64,000 bases of DNA, taken from NCBI GenBank assembly GCA_030248225.1, contig JASANE010020197.1, forward strand, positions 19,340 through 83,339, given 5' to 3'. The position numbers were made by a program, and so were the translations under genes. This stretch comes from Trileptium ribeirensis (lineage: Eukaryota > Nematoda > Enoplea > Enoplida > Thoracostomopsidae). Positions within the stretch are counted from its first letter, which is position 1. The number at the start of each line of letters is the position of its first letter. Of the stretch, positions 21,790 to 33,525 are shown one piece after another. A model generated the notes under the pieces. The model was not told where the DNA came from. It did not search any database and saw only the letters and a program-made list of their open reading frames with translations.

Positions 21790-22660
21790 ATATGTTAGGC
21801 CTCTACTGGGTTACAAGAAGGAATTGCGGTCCAAACCCGCCCTAAAACCCGGGGTTTTCATCAATTTAGTTATTATACCCTTCACGCCCTTTTACATCCT
21901 TGTTTTTCGTTTTCCTTCTTCTCCAGCTAATTTGAATAAATTGCATCGAAATATCAACAATGCGGTTCGGCTTAGCGTGGCAGCGTAGATTTGCTCGACT
22001 CACTCGGGTTTTAGACAAGTGAGCTCCAAAAGTCGCAAACAAAACGTTTATTTAAAATATTAAGATAATAATAATAAGGCACGGTTCTCTAGCACCGCTA
22101 TTCACTCGCTTACGGCAGACCACGGTGCTAGCTTCTGATTACCTCAACTTGGATCCTTAGAATTACGCAAAGTACCAACCTTATTCAATTCGCAGCCCCT
22201 GGACTTCTGACCACGGCGTTAAATATTAGAACAGTAGTTAGAAGTTGAGTTAGCTGATACTTTATTACAGCTTGTGAGTTCATACAACTGGCCCCCGCAA
22301 GGCTGAGCAGCTGCAGGGTTATTTAATTACCTGAACCTGAGTTCTTAGATTTACGCTAATACAAGCCGTTATATTATACCTGTCCCGCATGGCTGACGAA
22401 CTATGCTATTATAAAAAGTATATAGTAATGGCGAGTTACTGTCCAGTTGTTTTCTCAAGAGTCTTGATCCCGGGCGGCTGATCGAGTTGGTAATTTAGAA
22501 GGAGTTAGCTCGATGGGCTAACCTATTCCACGCCCCTTAGTCACCCGGTCTGCTGAAGACTAACACCATTTGCTAGGCCCCCCCGGACGGCTGCCGTACC
22601 TAACAAGTGATGCTACTACCCAATACACTCCCTGACCTGCTCTCCCGGATATTTCCTCAC
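21790..22660 (+). repeat. Modular repeat family, terminal module plus tandem part (copy D)
   Basis: ATGTTAGGCCTCTACTGGG opens the terminal module, followed by GGTCCAAACCCGCCCTAAAA. Blocks such as ATTACCTCAACTTGGATCC and TTAGAATTACGC then recur with GGCTG-containing spacers to 22660. The pogo-like element lies immediately downstream. Confidence 0.5.
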
Positions 22661-23126
22661 TTGACGCTTTAGGGCCGAAATTCTTAAATATTATGAACTA
22701 CTATAGCAATGTTCACGAAAAAAACGTCAAAATTAACCTTTCTCAAACGTTATGCTAAATAACGGTTCTACGCTGCATACAGCGAACCAATATATGCCAA
22801 CAGATGTCATTGACTAACACACCGACTTTTGTAGCCACACAATTACAGTCTAGAATCGCAGCGAAAAAAATATACCCGTTTTTTTCGTGAACAATTCAAT
22901 AAAAAAGAGGAAACTGTCACGAAAGAAAACGTTTTTTTATTATTTGTTTTTTTTGAAGGTAAAGCATTCGCTAAGACAAATTTTTTGTTTAAAAACAGTC
23001 AGACGTTTTACATAGCGTAATAACTCACTTTAATCTGATATATCAGAGACTATCTTCTTCCAAAACCAGTTTATTGTCCATTGCCAACTTCTTCCTTTCA
23101 ATCTTAGCGACAGCTTCGAATGTTGA

Positions 23127-24862
23127 TCATGTTCGGCAGCTGCCATCGACCACTTCCCAAGTACGACACTTCAAGAGGGCCCGTGATGACATTCCAAATT
23201 TTAGTAAAATCAATATACCATCAACCATAATATTGTCATCCCGAACGGTTGGATCAAGGCACTTGAATTCTAGATAATCGACAGGACCGTTCTCGTTTAT
23301 CAGAAAACGCTTTTCCAATTTCGCAATAAAAGCACCGGCCCTTTTTGTCCTGATTCGTACGCTATGCAGTACCAATTGCCAACAATTCTTTTATCAGTAT
23401 TGTAAATTGGACGACTGATGCTTTTCCACAGCTTAATAAGATGTGCCTCACGCTGGCGCTCAGTTTTTGGCACTACGTCAGCAGTTGAGAGTTCAAACTC
23501 ATCACTCTTGATGCCATCTCACTCCTCGTCGGAGCTTTTGGGAGCAATTCTAGGACATTTCATAAACTTTTTGCCAGCTCGATTTGGCCATTCCAGTGAT
23601 TTTCCTTTTGCAGACTCATGTTTGGGTACGACGTCTGCCTTGGACTTCCGCGCGTTTGTTCGAGCTTCGATTTCTTTGCGCTTTTCGAGAAAACTAGGAG
23701 TTGTTATGACTTCCGCCAATTTGGCACGCTTGACCACAGCTTTATCTGAAAACCGACGCCGAATTAATGTTTCGTGAAATTCTAGCTCCATTTCTTCAGG
23801 AGTACGAACTTTTTTCGAGAATCGCTGTAGTCACTAGGAGTCTTAATTATACTGGATATTCCAGGCTGTTCCGACACGTCGTCGTTACATTTCACCCAAT
23901 CTTTTACCCACCGAAGAACCCAAGCGGCTTTATATCCAGGTCCTGGCGGATCATGCACAGGAGCGGGAGCACGACGAGGGCGCACTGGAACAACCGCTTT
24001 AGCAGATGAGCCTTTCTTGGGCGTCTCTACAGTATGTTGAGACGGTGTATGTTGTGGAACAGACGGTTGCTGCGACTTGACAGGGGATTGAAGTAATTTT
24101 TGATACTGTTCATCAGTGAGCACTTTTCGACCGTCAGAAACCCAACGATCATACTTTTGCTTAAGTTTCTGATTAAAACGATTTAGCGGATACTTTTTTC
24201 ATCCACGGGAAACACGCCGCATTTATTGAATCCTGAGATGACAAGGTCCTCTGTAAACACCTCCAGCCACAAGACAGAAATATGCTGACAAAACGCCTGT
24301 TTGGGGACAACATTTTTTCTTTTTTGGAAAACTTAATATTTTCTTCAAGTATAGCATTCCACCGCGATTTCAGCCTACTAAAACAAACGGCGTCAAGCGG
24401 TTGTAGCACGTCAGTAGTATGCGGCGGAAATTTCAACAAAACTATCCTTTCTGACATTGCCCGTTCAATAACTTTGACAGCAATATGAGATGTGTGCCCA
24501 TCAAATAGAATCATTAGTGGACGTTCAGGAACAGCATCGCAGAAATCATCGAACCAATCAGAACAAACAGCAGGGGTCATCCAACCCTTATTTGACACTC
24601 TTACGCTCATTCCGTCAATGCAGCCTTCGGTCCAACTTTGAATAATATTACTTGACGGTTCTCTCTGCAACGAAAATATTACTGTCGGTGGGTAGACAGC
24701 ACCATCAGAGCGACAGCACGCCAGATCGCTTGAGTTTGATCAACGTTCAGCTATGCGATTGGTAAAAGTGCGTTCACCAACGGCACCAAAAACTCGAGAT
24801 GCTGTTGGATCGTACGCGAACGAACTTTCGTCCAAATTGTAGACATATCTTGCTAAATGTTC
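23127..24862 (-). pseudogene. Pogo-like transposase DDE domain and C-terminal region, broken
   Basis: The exon opens after acceptor TTTATTGCAG at 24862. Catalytic-type acidic motifs are visible: YNLDESSF, then ILFDGHTSH, then PPHTTDVLQPLD. This is the DDE order of pogo nucleases, which cut and rejoin the element. There is an in-frame TGA at 24742-24740. At about 24200-24230 the frame shifts within the FP-x-DEK segment and resumes as NQKLKQKYDRWVSDG. A Pro/Ser/Lys-rich C-terminus continues in pieces to about 23130. It cannot make a full transposase as it stands. Confidence 0.82.
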
Positions 24863-25555
24863 CTGCAATAAATTATTTTTGTCGCTTCTGTTCAAAAGTC
24901 AATATCATTATTTATGAATTTTAATTCATTGTTCCCACAAAATTTTAATCTTATTGTTTTAGTGTTAACAGTTGTTGATGCGTGCTGCTAAATTTTTCTA
25001 AAACGAACCACAGAAAGCGATTTAATGACTAATCGGACTAATCTGATCCTGTTAACCGAGTGAGTAGAATAGAACACAAAAAGAACTCGTTGCGAACAGA
25101 TCAATTGTTGCGTAGCCAAACATTGTTTATACTGAAACTCACACACATTAACTTATTGCGCTCACAGCTTTCATGCCGCACCGGTGTTTTCGACTTTAAC
25201 TTGTAACTGGACGAGTGTCAATGTCCAATGGAAGACTAACGTATGCAAAACTTGATTCTCGCGAATTTTGTATTTTCGCAATTGTTTTTTAATGTTGGCT
25301 TCATAGCCATTACAAGAGCGATATATCCGAATACGCCGGACCGTATCCATCTCCATCAATAGTAAAAGCATAAGAAACTAGCCAACAGTATATATTGGAT
25401 AACCACTTTTTACTAAGATGATTCTTACATAACATGACTGAACAGATTATAAATCAAATTTGCCAAAGCCGTTATTCAGTTTTACCAACAATAATGGAAA
25501 AAGGAGAAAATGGAGCTAAATTTCTGCTTATATATTATTCGGACCTGACCCTCAC

Positions 25556-25852
25556 CTCACCAACTTCATCCCGGATCTTATCGATTTCTTCACGAACCAA
25601 TTCGTAGAACGGATAAATAATAAATGGATTTTCACTGGCTTCTTTACGAGAGAGTGATAATGCTTGCGCTTTCCGGAAACTAAGTTTGTGGCGATGCACG
25701 AATAGATATAAGTAAACTCGAGTCGGCGGCGATGTCCGCCAAATCGGCAAATCGTGTGTCTTGGCGTAATCCATGAATGTATCAGCAAGTCCGGCCATCG
25801 TGACCCCGTAATTACACCGAGCCATTACCCGTATAAATGCCGCTATTTGTTG
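25556..25852 (-). CDS. Pogo-like transposase exon 2, Tc5/CENP-B-type HTH domain
   Basis: The exon begins after acceptor TACAGTAG in phase 0 and ends after 99 codons at donor GGTGAG|GTGAGG. It contains FIRVMARCNYGVTMAGLAD and, later, FRKAQALSLSRKEASE, which resemble the second HTH domain. No stop interrupts it. It joins both neighbouring exons in phase. Confidence 0.72.
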
Positions 25853-26408
25853 CTACTGTAGCTGAAAATTAAGCACTATGTTTTGACGGCAGTGCGATAA
25901 CGAACAATTTTAATGAGTATATATTAAGAATTATGATTACATATTTCAAAAATTAAGATAAGTGCTGCGGGGTTGTCCGGCCCTAGATAAAGAATCACAG
26001 AATAATGTCGCATAAGTATCTGCTATTTCCAAACGAGAAGTTAAGTACAATTTGGCAAATATATACATATTTTCAATAAAATAGCACATAATACATTTGC
26101 GTTGACCTACTGCCGGTAACATTCTGTCCGGTAGGAACATGCATCAGTCGCATATAGATACAGAAATTAAGCAAATTATCTTTTGAAATTTATTGAAATT
26201 GCTCAATAAATTTCTTCCTTGCTCGTTTGATACTTAACGTAAAATAAGTCGCATACTTTACGCAGTTAACCCCAATACCATATTAACATATATAAATAAC
26301 TACCGATGAGTACACAGCTAACGGTTACTATTTGTTCAAAGAATGAGAACGTATTTTTATTGTGTTTTATTATTTAACTGACATATACAAATACTAAAGT
26401 ACAAATAC

Positions 26409-26663
26409 CTCCGTGAGCGCTGTCCTGCGGCCACTGTGTTTGGATCCTTCTACTGTTCCGCGACCATCCTGCTGCTGAAGCCGCTTTGTTTTTGCTTTTC
26501 TGAGAGTAGTCTCGGACATTCCATGCTGCTTGGCAACGCGCTCGAGATTGGATTTACCTTTTTCTTTTACTTCATCAAAATACTGGTCCAAAGCTAGTTC
26601 AATAGTTGCATCATTCCAAGCTTTAGGTACTTTTGTATAGTAATAATACGGTTTAGACGCCAT
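26409..26663 (-). CDS. Pogo-like transposase exon 1, pipsqueak-type HTH domain
   Basis: From ATG at 26663, 85 codons run to donor ACGGAG|GTATTT, phase 0. About residues 15-65 (AWNDATIELALDQYFDEV, then LERVAKQHGMSETTLRKAK) form the helix-turn-helix DNA-binding domain of Tigger/pogo transposases. This binds the transposon ends. The frame is intact in this exon. Confidence 0.8.
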
Positions 26664-27145
26664 TAAGTTGAAAGTTTAATCATATAAATGCTAAAATACA
26701 AGAAAACAATATACAGTTGATAACTTAAAATTGGGATGGAAAGCGTTTTTTTTGTGAAATCGTTCACGAAATAAAACAGCTGAAGTTTTTACTCAGATGG
26801 GGTTATATATTACAATTTTTTTACAATATGGCAACTATTGTTGGGTGTTTTTGAACACTATAGGTAATTATTTTTCACTCAAATTATATATTAAATAAAG
26901 CATTCGGATTTCAATAGTTTGGGTCTGGCTTGAATACACTGCGATTCTGCAAGAAAAGAAATATTTTTTTCATAAAATTTAGAAAAACCCATTGGAATAC
27001 CTCAGGATCAACATATATCCTCTAGCACTGACAATTTTTCCATCGCAAAAAGTACAGTTGCTTATGAAGGATCAATCGTGGAATAATGCTCGAACGTTTT
27101 TTTCGCGAAAATTTGGAAAACGTTTTTTTCGCGAACATCGCAATA

Positions 27146-27699
27146 TTTGTTAATACGATAATATTATTACCGGTTATTTAGCCCTACTGTTGTTATTTGG
27201 AAAATATAACATTACTAAGGTTATGATTAATTACTGTTAGCGTACCTTTTTGTGAAATTCTGAGCCGTAGACATATAATTTTTTAATCATAACTTGAAGC
27301 AAAGAAATCTCATCAGTAGCTTTGAACACCTTGATGGCAAAAATAATTCTTTACGTAGAAAGGTTTAATACCAATATAATTAAATAAAAACCCAGGAAAC
27401 CATATTTTATTCTTTGAAACTAAAGTACGTACCGATATTTTTGAAACACAATATCGTGCAAACCCAAAATATGCTGACACAATTAGCTATGTGAGCTATC
27501 GTTAAAAATGACACAATTACAATCCAAAAGTGAAGCGTATTTCTTTACGCTGAATAAAAGCCCACAAACAAGATAAAGATGTTGCAGCCTATCCTACAAG
27601 GAATTCTTTTACGTGAATTAGAATGGTAAAGCCGGAGCAACATGCTTCTCTCTAATCAGACGCGAAGAACCAACAACTGAATAACCAAACTGAAAACTA
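27146..27699. other. Right flank of the pogo-like element, nothing recognised
   Basis: AT-rich sequence without convincing coding or repeat landmarks. Confidence 0.3.
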
Positions 27700-27945
27700 A
27701 ACCTAAAAGTTCAGCTAACTTCTTGTTAGCTATTAAGAACAACATAAGATTATTCAGATTAGGCATAATCTTTCAACAAAACAACAAAACGAGAAAACAA
27801 ATTAATCTCAGGACGTAAAAGAGAGGGAGGAATATAATAGGTGAAAAAGTGAAAAGCCGCGGGTTTTGGGGAATTTTAGGGAATTTGCGACGAGTTTGGA
27901 CCGGATTTCCCCCTGTAGCCTAGTAGACGCCTAACAAAAATATAA
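27700..27945 (-). repeat. Modular repeat family, terminal module reversed (copy B, left)
   Basis: It carries CAGCTAACTTCTTGTTAGCT, GTAAAAGAGAGGGAGG, GTTTGGACCGGATTTCCCCC and GTAGCCTAGTAGACGCC. This is the reverse of the module at 15.41 kb, and it pairs with the copy at 29.45-29.69 kb in the same orientation. Confidence 0.55.
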
Positions 27946-28935
27946 CAACAATTTTAAAAATCTTGTTATTTTGTTTCGTTTTGAGGGGGTGCGGGTTGGA
28001 CTATACTTTTTATTATGGCGGCTATCGGATTATTAAATTCGGACGGAATTCGTCACTCGAAGATGTGTGGTTCGTACGCGAGGCCAGTAGTATGCCGATG
28101 GCGATTGAGTGCTCGTTGGCGCGCGTTATTAGGTCAGCGTATTATTTTCTATGGCGCGGCTGCGTAACTATTGCAGTTGCTCTATTCCGATATGAAGTCA
28201 AACCAGCCGAAGTTAGAATGTTTATTCAAACTTAGTAAACCGCACAACAATTTGACAATAAGGTTCAGTTCCACGTAACGCCACTACCTAAGCACCTTAT
28301 CTTAAGACCTCCGAGTATTTGACCACCTCCGGTTTACTTAGTTTCACTACGCTAATGTTCGCACTCCAGATGTGCTTGACACTCCGTGATTAAAGACTTG
28401 ATGCGCCTTGACAACGTTAGATTTTCGTGACTAAGCCTTGTACCAAATACTTTCTCTCAGACTCAGATGTGAGCGCACTATTATTCTGAGTAAGTTATTT
28501 AGTACTTACGATTAGGGTATGTATTAAGTAACCTTCTTGTGACGTTTGTACGAGACCGCCGGATGATTCGATCCGCACGTTTATTTAAATACCTCAACCT
28601 TTGCCTTAGATTTACGCTAGTACTTCCTTATAAGTTCCTCTTTTGGGGTTGGCACAAGATCGCCGGACGGTTCGGTCCGTACGTTTATCTGAGTACCTTA
28701 ACCTCTGCCTTAGAATTACACTATTTAGTTTCCTTAGAGCTACCAGTGCCGGACGGTTCACTGATAGATCCTGAGTAATTGATATCTATTACTTTCCCTT
28801 TTGGGTTGGTACGTAGCCGCCGGACGGTTCGACTCGTACGTTTATTTGATTACCTTATCCTTTTCCTTAGAATTAGGCTACTTAGGTTCCTTATGTTAAT
28901 GTTTCCGCTGCCGGACGGTTCAGCTGGGCGCGTGT
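27946..28935 (+). repeat. Modular repeat family, internal module and ~120-bp tandem units (copy B)
   Basis: The internal landmarks (GGCGGCTATCGG, GGCCAGTAGTATGCCG) are followed from about 28540 by three or so units built on GCCGGACGGTTCG, TACGTTTATYTGA and CCTTAGAATTACAC. Frames across it (27963-28235, 28539-28997) follow the repeat; no protein is recognised. Confidence 0.5.
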
Positions 28936-29449
28936 TATTTCGAATACGATTATGGTTAGTTTACGCTCGTGCTAGCTCAGGTTTTATTCGGAATTGATAA
29001 TACGAATAAGATAAATTAATAATGCACTAAATACCTATCGGTGCAGCAATGTTAGAATTCAGCCTTAAATTTGGTAAGATTTGGGCCTTGTTTCTCCGTA
29101 AATAGCTTGTGATTATGCAGTATCGAAAAGCGCCGCCAGATATTCACTCACCAATCGACCATGCCATGTAAACCATAAGAGATCCAGTAATGCAGAACGA
29201 TAAGCATAAAAATCACAAAATTATACATTAAAAGTAAAAATTAAAACATTACTTACTAGCTATGTATCCTTGTTCCTAACCGATTAAGCCGAAAAACAAG
29301 GTAAACAATATCTATCTAAATAAGCTGTGTAGATATCCTGAATAATCGTATGACTGGCGTAGAAATTACACGTTGCTTTATCTAGCCTAGCCGAAGAAAA
29401 TCATCTAGCTCACCAAACTCGGCTGAGCTAGAATTAAACTGAAGTTAGT
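28936..29449. other. Internal part of repeat copy B, nothing coding recognised
   Basis: AT-rich sequence between tandem units and the right terminal module, with several CTAACT/TTAGCT motifs. Confidence 0.3.
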
Positions 29450-29690
29450 AAACTAAAGAAAAACTAACACTAGTTAGCTACTAAACTAAAATAATGCTAA
29501 TTATGCAAATTAGCATTAAAACAAAACGAAGAACAAAACAAAAACCTAAACCCACGATGTAAAAGGGAGGGAGGGATATAATAAGTGAATTGGTGATTTT
29601 ATTTTATTAATAGGGGATTTTATTAATTTTCAGGGTTTTGGGGCGGTTTCGGGTAGGAAACCTCCTGGTAGCCTGGTAGAACCCTATAAT
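29450..29690 (-). repeat. Modular repeat family, terminal module reversed (copy B, right)
   Basis: GTAAAAGGGAGGGAGGGATA, GGGTTTTGGGGCGGTTTCGG and GTAGCCTGGTAGAACCC match the module at 27.70-27.95 kb in order and strand. The two could be the LTRs of one element of about 2 kb. Confidence 0.5.
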
Positions 29691-30930
29691 GTAAATGATT
29701 TGGGCATTGTTTTGTCTTCCTTGAAACCTCAATTTTGTAGCTATGCCATTTTCTTAGATTAAATTATAAAATTATAAAAAACGTTGTTGAAATCACCGGC
29801 GAAAATCCGTTAATATCAAACATTAACTATGGGGGCAATGCTATTTCGGGGAGCTCGTCATCTATTTTGATATGTAAGTAAAAATTATTGAGTCTGCAAA
29901 ATGGTTGTGCGCCTATGGTTGACCAATTCAGTTATCAAGATATTCCAGACATACATGCTAATACCGAGGTACGGGTGATCCAGCTCTCGGGGGGTGTGAC
30001 TAACCGAGCTCAGCGGGTAGGGCAGGTCGCCTTGAGAGAGCGGGATACATGATAGAGACCATCGAGGGGAAGTTGTCAGTGGGAGGCGGTGATAGATAAG
30101 TGACTGTCCCCCCACACCCCAGTCGCACCCACATTTTTGCCCATTCACACCCATTATACCATACCAAATTTTTGCCAGTTTTCCCCTATATTGCAAAACT
30201 TTTCCGCATGCCTTCGGCCCTCGGGAGTGCGCAGCCTCAAAGGGTAGGATGGTAACCTCAGGTGTGGGGGTAGACCAGGCCTCGAGGGGTCAGAGACCTC
30301 AAGGGTGTAGCGTCCCCCTCCTCCGAACCCCAGCTTAGGCATGTGTGCTCCACGACGTTTTAGTGTCACTCACATAACCCAATATCGTAATAATATAACT
30401 ATAGCGATGCATGCTTATAGGATGGTAGGGGTATCGCTCCATGCAGACCATGCCGTTCTCGATATATTAAGCCTAAGCCTCAGTCTTAGCCTGAGCTAAG
30501 GTCATTATATGACACGTACACTAAGCCTGAGTGAAGGCTCCAGCCCCCGAACTCCACGCTCTAAGCTGTTCTTTTTCTAACGTTATAACGTACCGCCCCT
30601 GCCAACAAAACTATAGCGATTTTATTAACTATAAAATATAATAAAGTAACGTCAATTGAGATACGAGGCCCGAAACGGTTTTACGAAATAGACAATATTA
30701 TGATACGGGCAAGCTAGTTAAACAATGTCCGTTTCTGAAAAATAGTAATAAGTTTCTTAGTTTTGAAAATGGTTCCAAAGCAGGTTGCACAGAACTGCTG
30801 CATTTCTACACAATGAACACTTAGGAAATTTTTAATTGCTGATGAAACATCCATCCCAGAATTGTAAACGAAGTTTCTGTAACATGCTAACTATAGAAAT
30901 TCTACTGTGAATCATTTTATACATAGACCG
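29691..30930. other. Locally GC-rich unassigned region
   Basis: From about 29.95 to 30.56 kb the sequence is GC-rich with two minus-strand frames (29885-30196 and 30154-30369), Gly/Arg/Pro-rich and without recognised motifs. It may be part of an LTR or of a retroelement leader. The remainder is AT-rich and featureless. Confidence 0.3.
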
Positions 30931-31960
30931 TTTTGTTTTTCATGCGCCAAACGAAGTAACGCCAACGGCTTTTTACATTAACCTGACGTGATGGTTTGAT
31001 GGTTCGCTGCTCGAAGCGAGCAGAGCGATCGAAACAACGACGGCAGCAGTCGTTGAAGAAACAACGCTCAACCACTGAACGGCAAAGCAAGTTAAGCAAA
31101 CGGAAATGAAGGACAAACCGATCCGACAAAATGGCTTGTGGAATAGAGCGTCTAGCGCAGAAGAATAGACAACTAGTTCAGAGACCACATGGTTTAGCAA
31201 CAGCTCGATGGCGGTACGTAGAACACAACAATGGAACGCCATTCGCACCAGCGATCAACGTAAGTGATCTTATCCGTCACGATTAGGCGGATCCTTCGGC
31301 TAACAACGCCGGTTCAATCACTCCCATTTTGTGTGACAATGGCAACGACGCTGCGATCGCGAAAGTTTTGAAAGTATTTGATCAAGCGACTGTGGGAGCA
31401 TTCGATTGGCCAGTGTCAATCAAATGTCAGAACCACTACAACGTCGTTACGTTAGTTGTTGTTCATTTCTGAGGGACGTTGAATCAGATCCAGGACCAGT
31501 GCTGTTACACGACCGTCGCAAAGCAGAAATGGTAAAAATTCTTTCTATACTACGGCAAGGCGAAGCAGATTTCAAAATGCCGACGCTATCTCTGCGGCAG
31601 CGGATAGAGTAAAATCGATTCTCATCGGCAAACCTTATCGTCGCTGGTAGCGACAGAATTTTGCTTTCATTCGCTTGGCCAACATCAACAGATTTGAACT
31701 ACGATAACCGTCCAATTAAATGCACGAAACTATTCGTCCCTGAGCTATCGGAGGGACTCAATACCGTGTTCGAGTAGCCATCAACCAACGAACCAGTTAC
31801 GCATTTGACTCAACATCACATTGCCACGCGTAGTACCCCGCGCTTTGTATGGCCCCGTAAACTGATCGATGACAAACCATCAAAAGACAAGCCCAAGTCT
31901 ACTTCCGGGGCTTCCCGTTTTCCTGCGCGAAATTTTATTTTATTTGCATGTGTGTTGTAT
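30931..31960 (+). mobile_element. Ty3/gypsy-like pol relic, region just upstream of RT
   Basis: Near 31795-31870 the frame reads VTHLTQHHIATRSTPRFVW followed by PRKLIDD. This matches the HxI-T-x-x-P-x-x-x-R-R-L segment that precedes RT in gypsy elements. Upstream fragments (LNYDNRPIKCTKLFVPELS and others) are scattered over frames with stops. RT itself is missing, and the octamer satellite begins shortly after. The integrase of a gypsy element on the same strand appears at 39.99 kb. Confidence 0.6.
31475..31498 (+). other. 2A-like peptide motif, Asn replaced by Asp
   Basis: In the frame of 31406-31612 the residues SCCSFLRDVESDPGP resemble the ribosome-skipping 2A signature D-V/I-E-x-N-P-G-P, including the hydrophobic stretch before it. 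Asn is Asp here, which in known 2A peptides strongly lowers activity. It lies in the gypsy relic. Chance resemblance is possible. Confidence 0.35.
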
Positions 31961-32055
31961 AATAGACGCACACTGAATTGTATTTATTTTTTGTTTGGTT
32001 ACTTTATTTTCTGTGAAGACTGAGTACACTTTCTCTTTTTCGCATTTTCTGCTTT

Positions 32056-33525
32056 TAACGGGTGGGAAATTGGAAAATGGGAAATCGGCAAATTGGGAAA
32101 ACAAGAAATTGTGAAATTGGGAGAACGGAAAATTGGTAAATCGGGAAACTGAGAAAACGGGAAATTGGGAAAACGGGAAATTGGGAAAACGGGAAACTGG
32201 GAAAACGGGAAATCAGGAAATTGGGAAATCGGGAAATTGGGAAATCGGGAAATTGGAAAATCGGGAAACAGAAATTGGGAAAAGGAAAAATTGTATCGGG
32301 AAATTGGGAAAATGGGAAACTCGGATATCCGGAAATTGGGAAATCGAGAAATTGGGAAAACGGGAAATTAGGAAACGGAGAAATTTTATCGGGAAATTGG
32401 AAAATCGGGAAATTGGAAAAACAAGAAATTGGAAAATCGGGAAATTGGAAAAACGGGAAATCGGTAAATTGGGAAATCGGGAAATTGGTAAAACGGGAAA
32501 TTATGAAAACTAGAAATTGGGAAAACTGGAAATTGAGACAACGGGAAATCGGGAAATTGGGAAATCGGAAAATTGGGAAAACGGGAAATCGGGACATTGG
32601 GAAATCACGAAATTGGGAAATTGGGAAACGGAGAAAATGTATGGGGAAATTGGGAAATCGGGAAATTAGGAAACCTTGAAATCGGGAATTTGGGAAAGCG
32701 GGAAAACAGAAACAGGGAAACGGAGGAATTTTATCGGGAAATTGAACAACGGGAAATTGGGAAATCGGGAAATTGGGAAATCACGAAATTGGGAAATTGG
32801 GAAACGGAGAAATTGTATCGGAAAATTGGGAAATCGGGAAATTAGGAAACCGGGAAATCGGGAAATTGGGAAATCACGAAATTGGGAAATTGGGAAACGG
32901 AGAAATTGTATCGGAAAATTGGGAAATCGGGAAATTAGGAAACCCGGAAATCGGGAAATTGGGAAATCGGGAAAACGGGAAATGGGGAAATCGGGAAAAC
33001 GGGAAATCGGAAAATTGGAAAATCGGGAAAATTGGAAATGAGGAAAATAGAAATTGGGAAACGGAGAAATTGTATCGGGATATTGAGAAATCGGGAAATT
33101 GGAAAAACGGGAAGTCGGGAAAACGGAAATTGGGAAACGAAACAGCATCAGGAAATTGAGAAATCGGTAAAATGGGAAATCGGAAAATTAGGAAGTTGGG
33201 AAAACGGGAAATTTGTAAATGAGGAAAATAGAAATTGGGAAACGAAAAAATTGTATCGGGAAATCGAGAAATCGCGAAATTGGAAAAACGGGAAGTCGGG
33301 AAATTGGGAAATCGGGAAAACGAAAATTGGGAAACGGAAAAATTGTATCAGGAAATTGGGAAATCGGGGAAGCATACATTAGGAAACGGAGAAATTGTAT
33401 CGGGAAATTAGCAAATCTGGGAATTGGGAAATCGAGAAACCAAAAACTGAGAAACAGGGAAATTGTCCCAGGAAGTTGGGAAATCGGGATAATGGGAATA
33501 AACTTAGAATATGTTAAAAAAGGTA
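32056..33525 (+). repeat. Octamer satellite (GGGAAATT/GGGAAATC/GGGAAAAC)n with higher-order units
   Basis: About 1.5 kb of 8-bp units with GGG every eight bases on the plus strand. A marker CGGAGAAATTGTATCGGG and variants recurs, giving longer units; two consecutive segments of about 94 bp (from about 32757) are near-identical. Because eight is not a multiple of three and stops are rare, every frame on both strands stays open for long stretches. The GNWEIGK and FPISQFPD proteins this gives are not genes. Four GGG runs with 5-base loops satisfy the G-quadruplex pattern many times over. Confidence 0.9.

Larger units (their letters stand above)
22704..27143 (-). mobile_element. Complete pogo-like (Tigger-type) DNA transposon, coding on minus strand
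   Basis: The ends are inverted repeats: TAGCAATGTTCACGAAAAAA at the left, and at the right, reversed, TTGCGATGTTCGCGAAAAAA, with three mismatches. TA dinucleotides at 22702-22703 and 27144-27145 fit the TA target duplication of Tc1/mariner-pogo elements. Extra CGTTTTTTTCG(C/T)GAA copies lie just inside both ends. Between them the minus strand encodes psq-type HTH, Tc5/CENP-B-type and DDE domains in order. Length is 4,440 bp. Internal stops and frameshifts show that this copy is dead. Confidence 0.88.

Noticed and set aside
30470..30500. AAGCCTAAGCCT resembling telomere repeats
   Set aside because: Only two imperfect copies are present, with no array.
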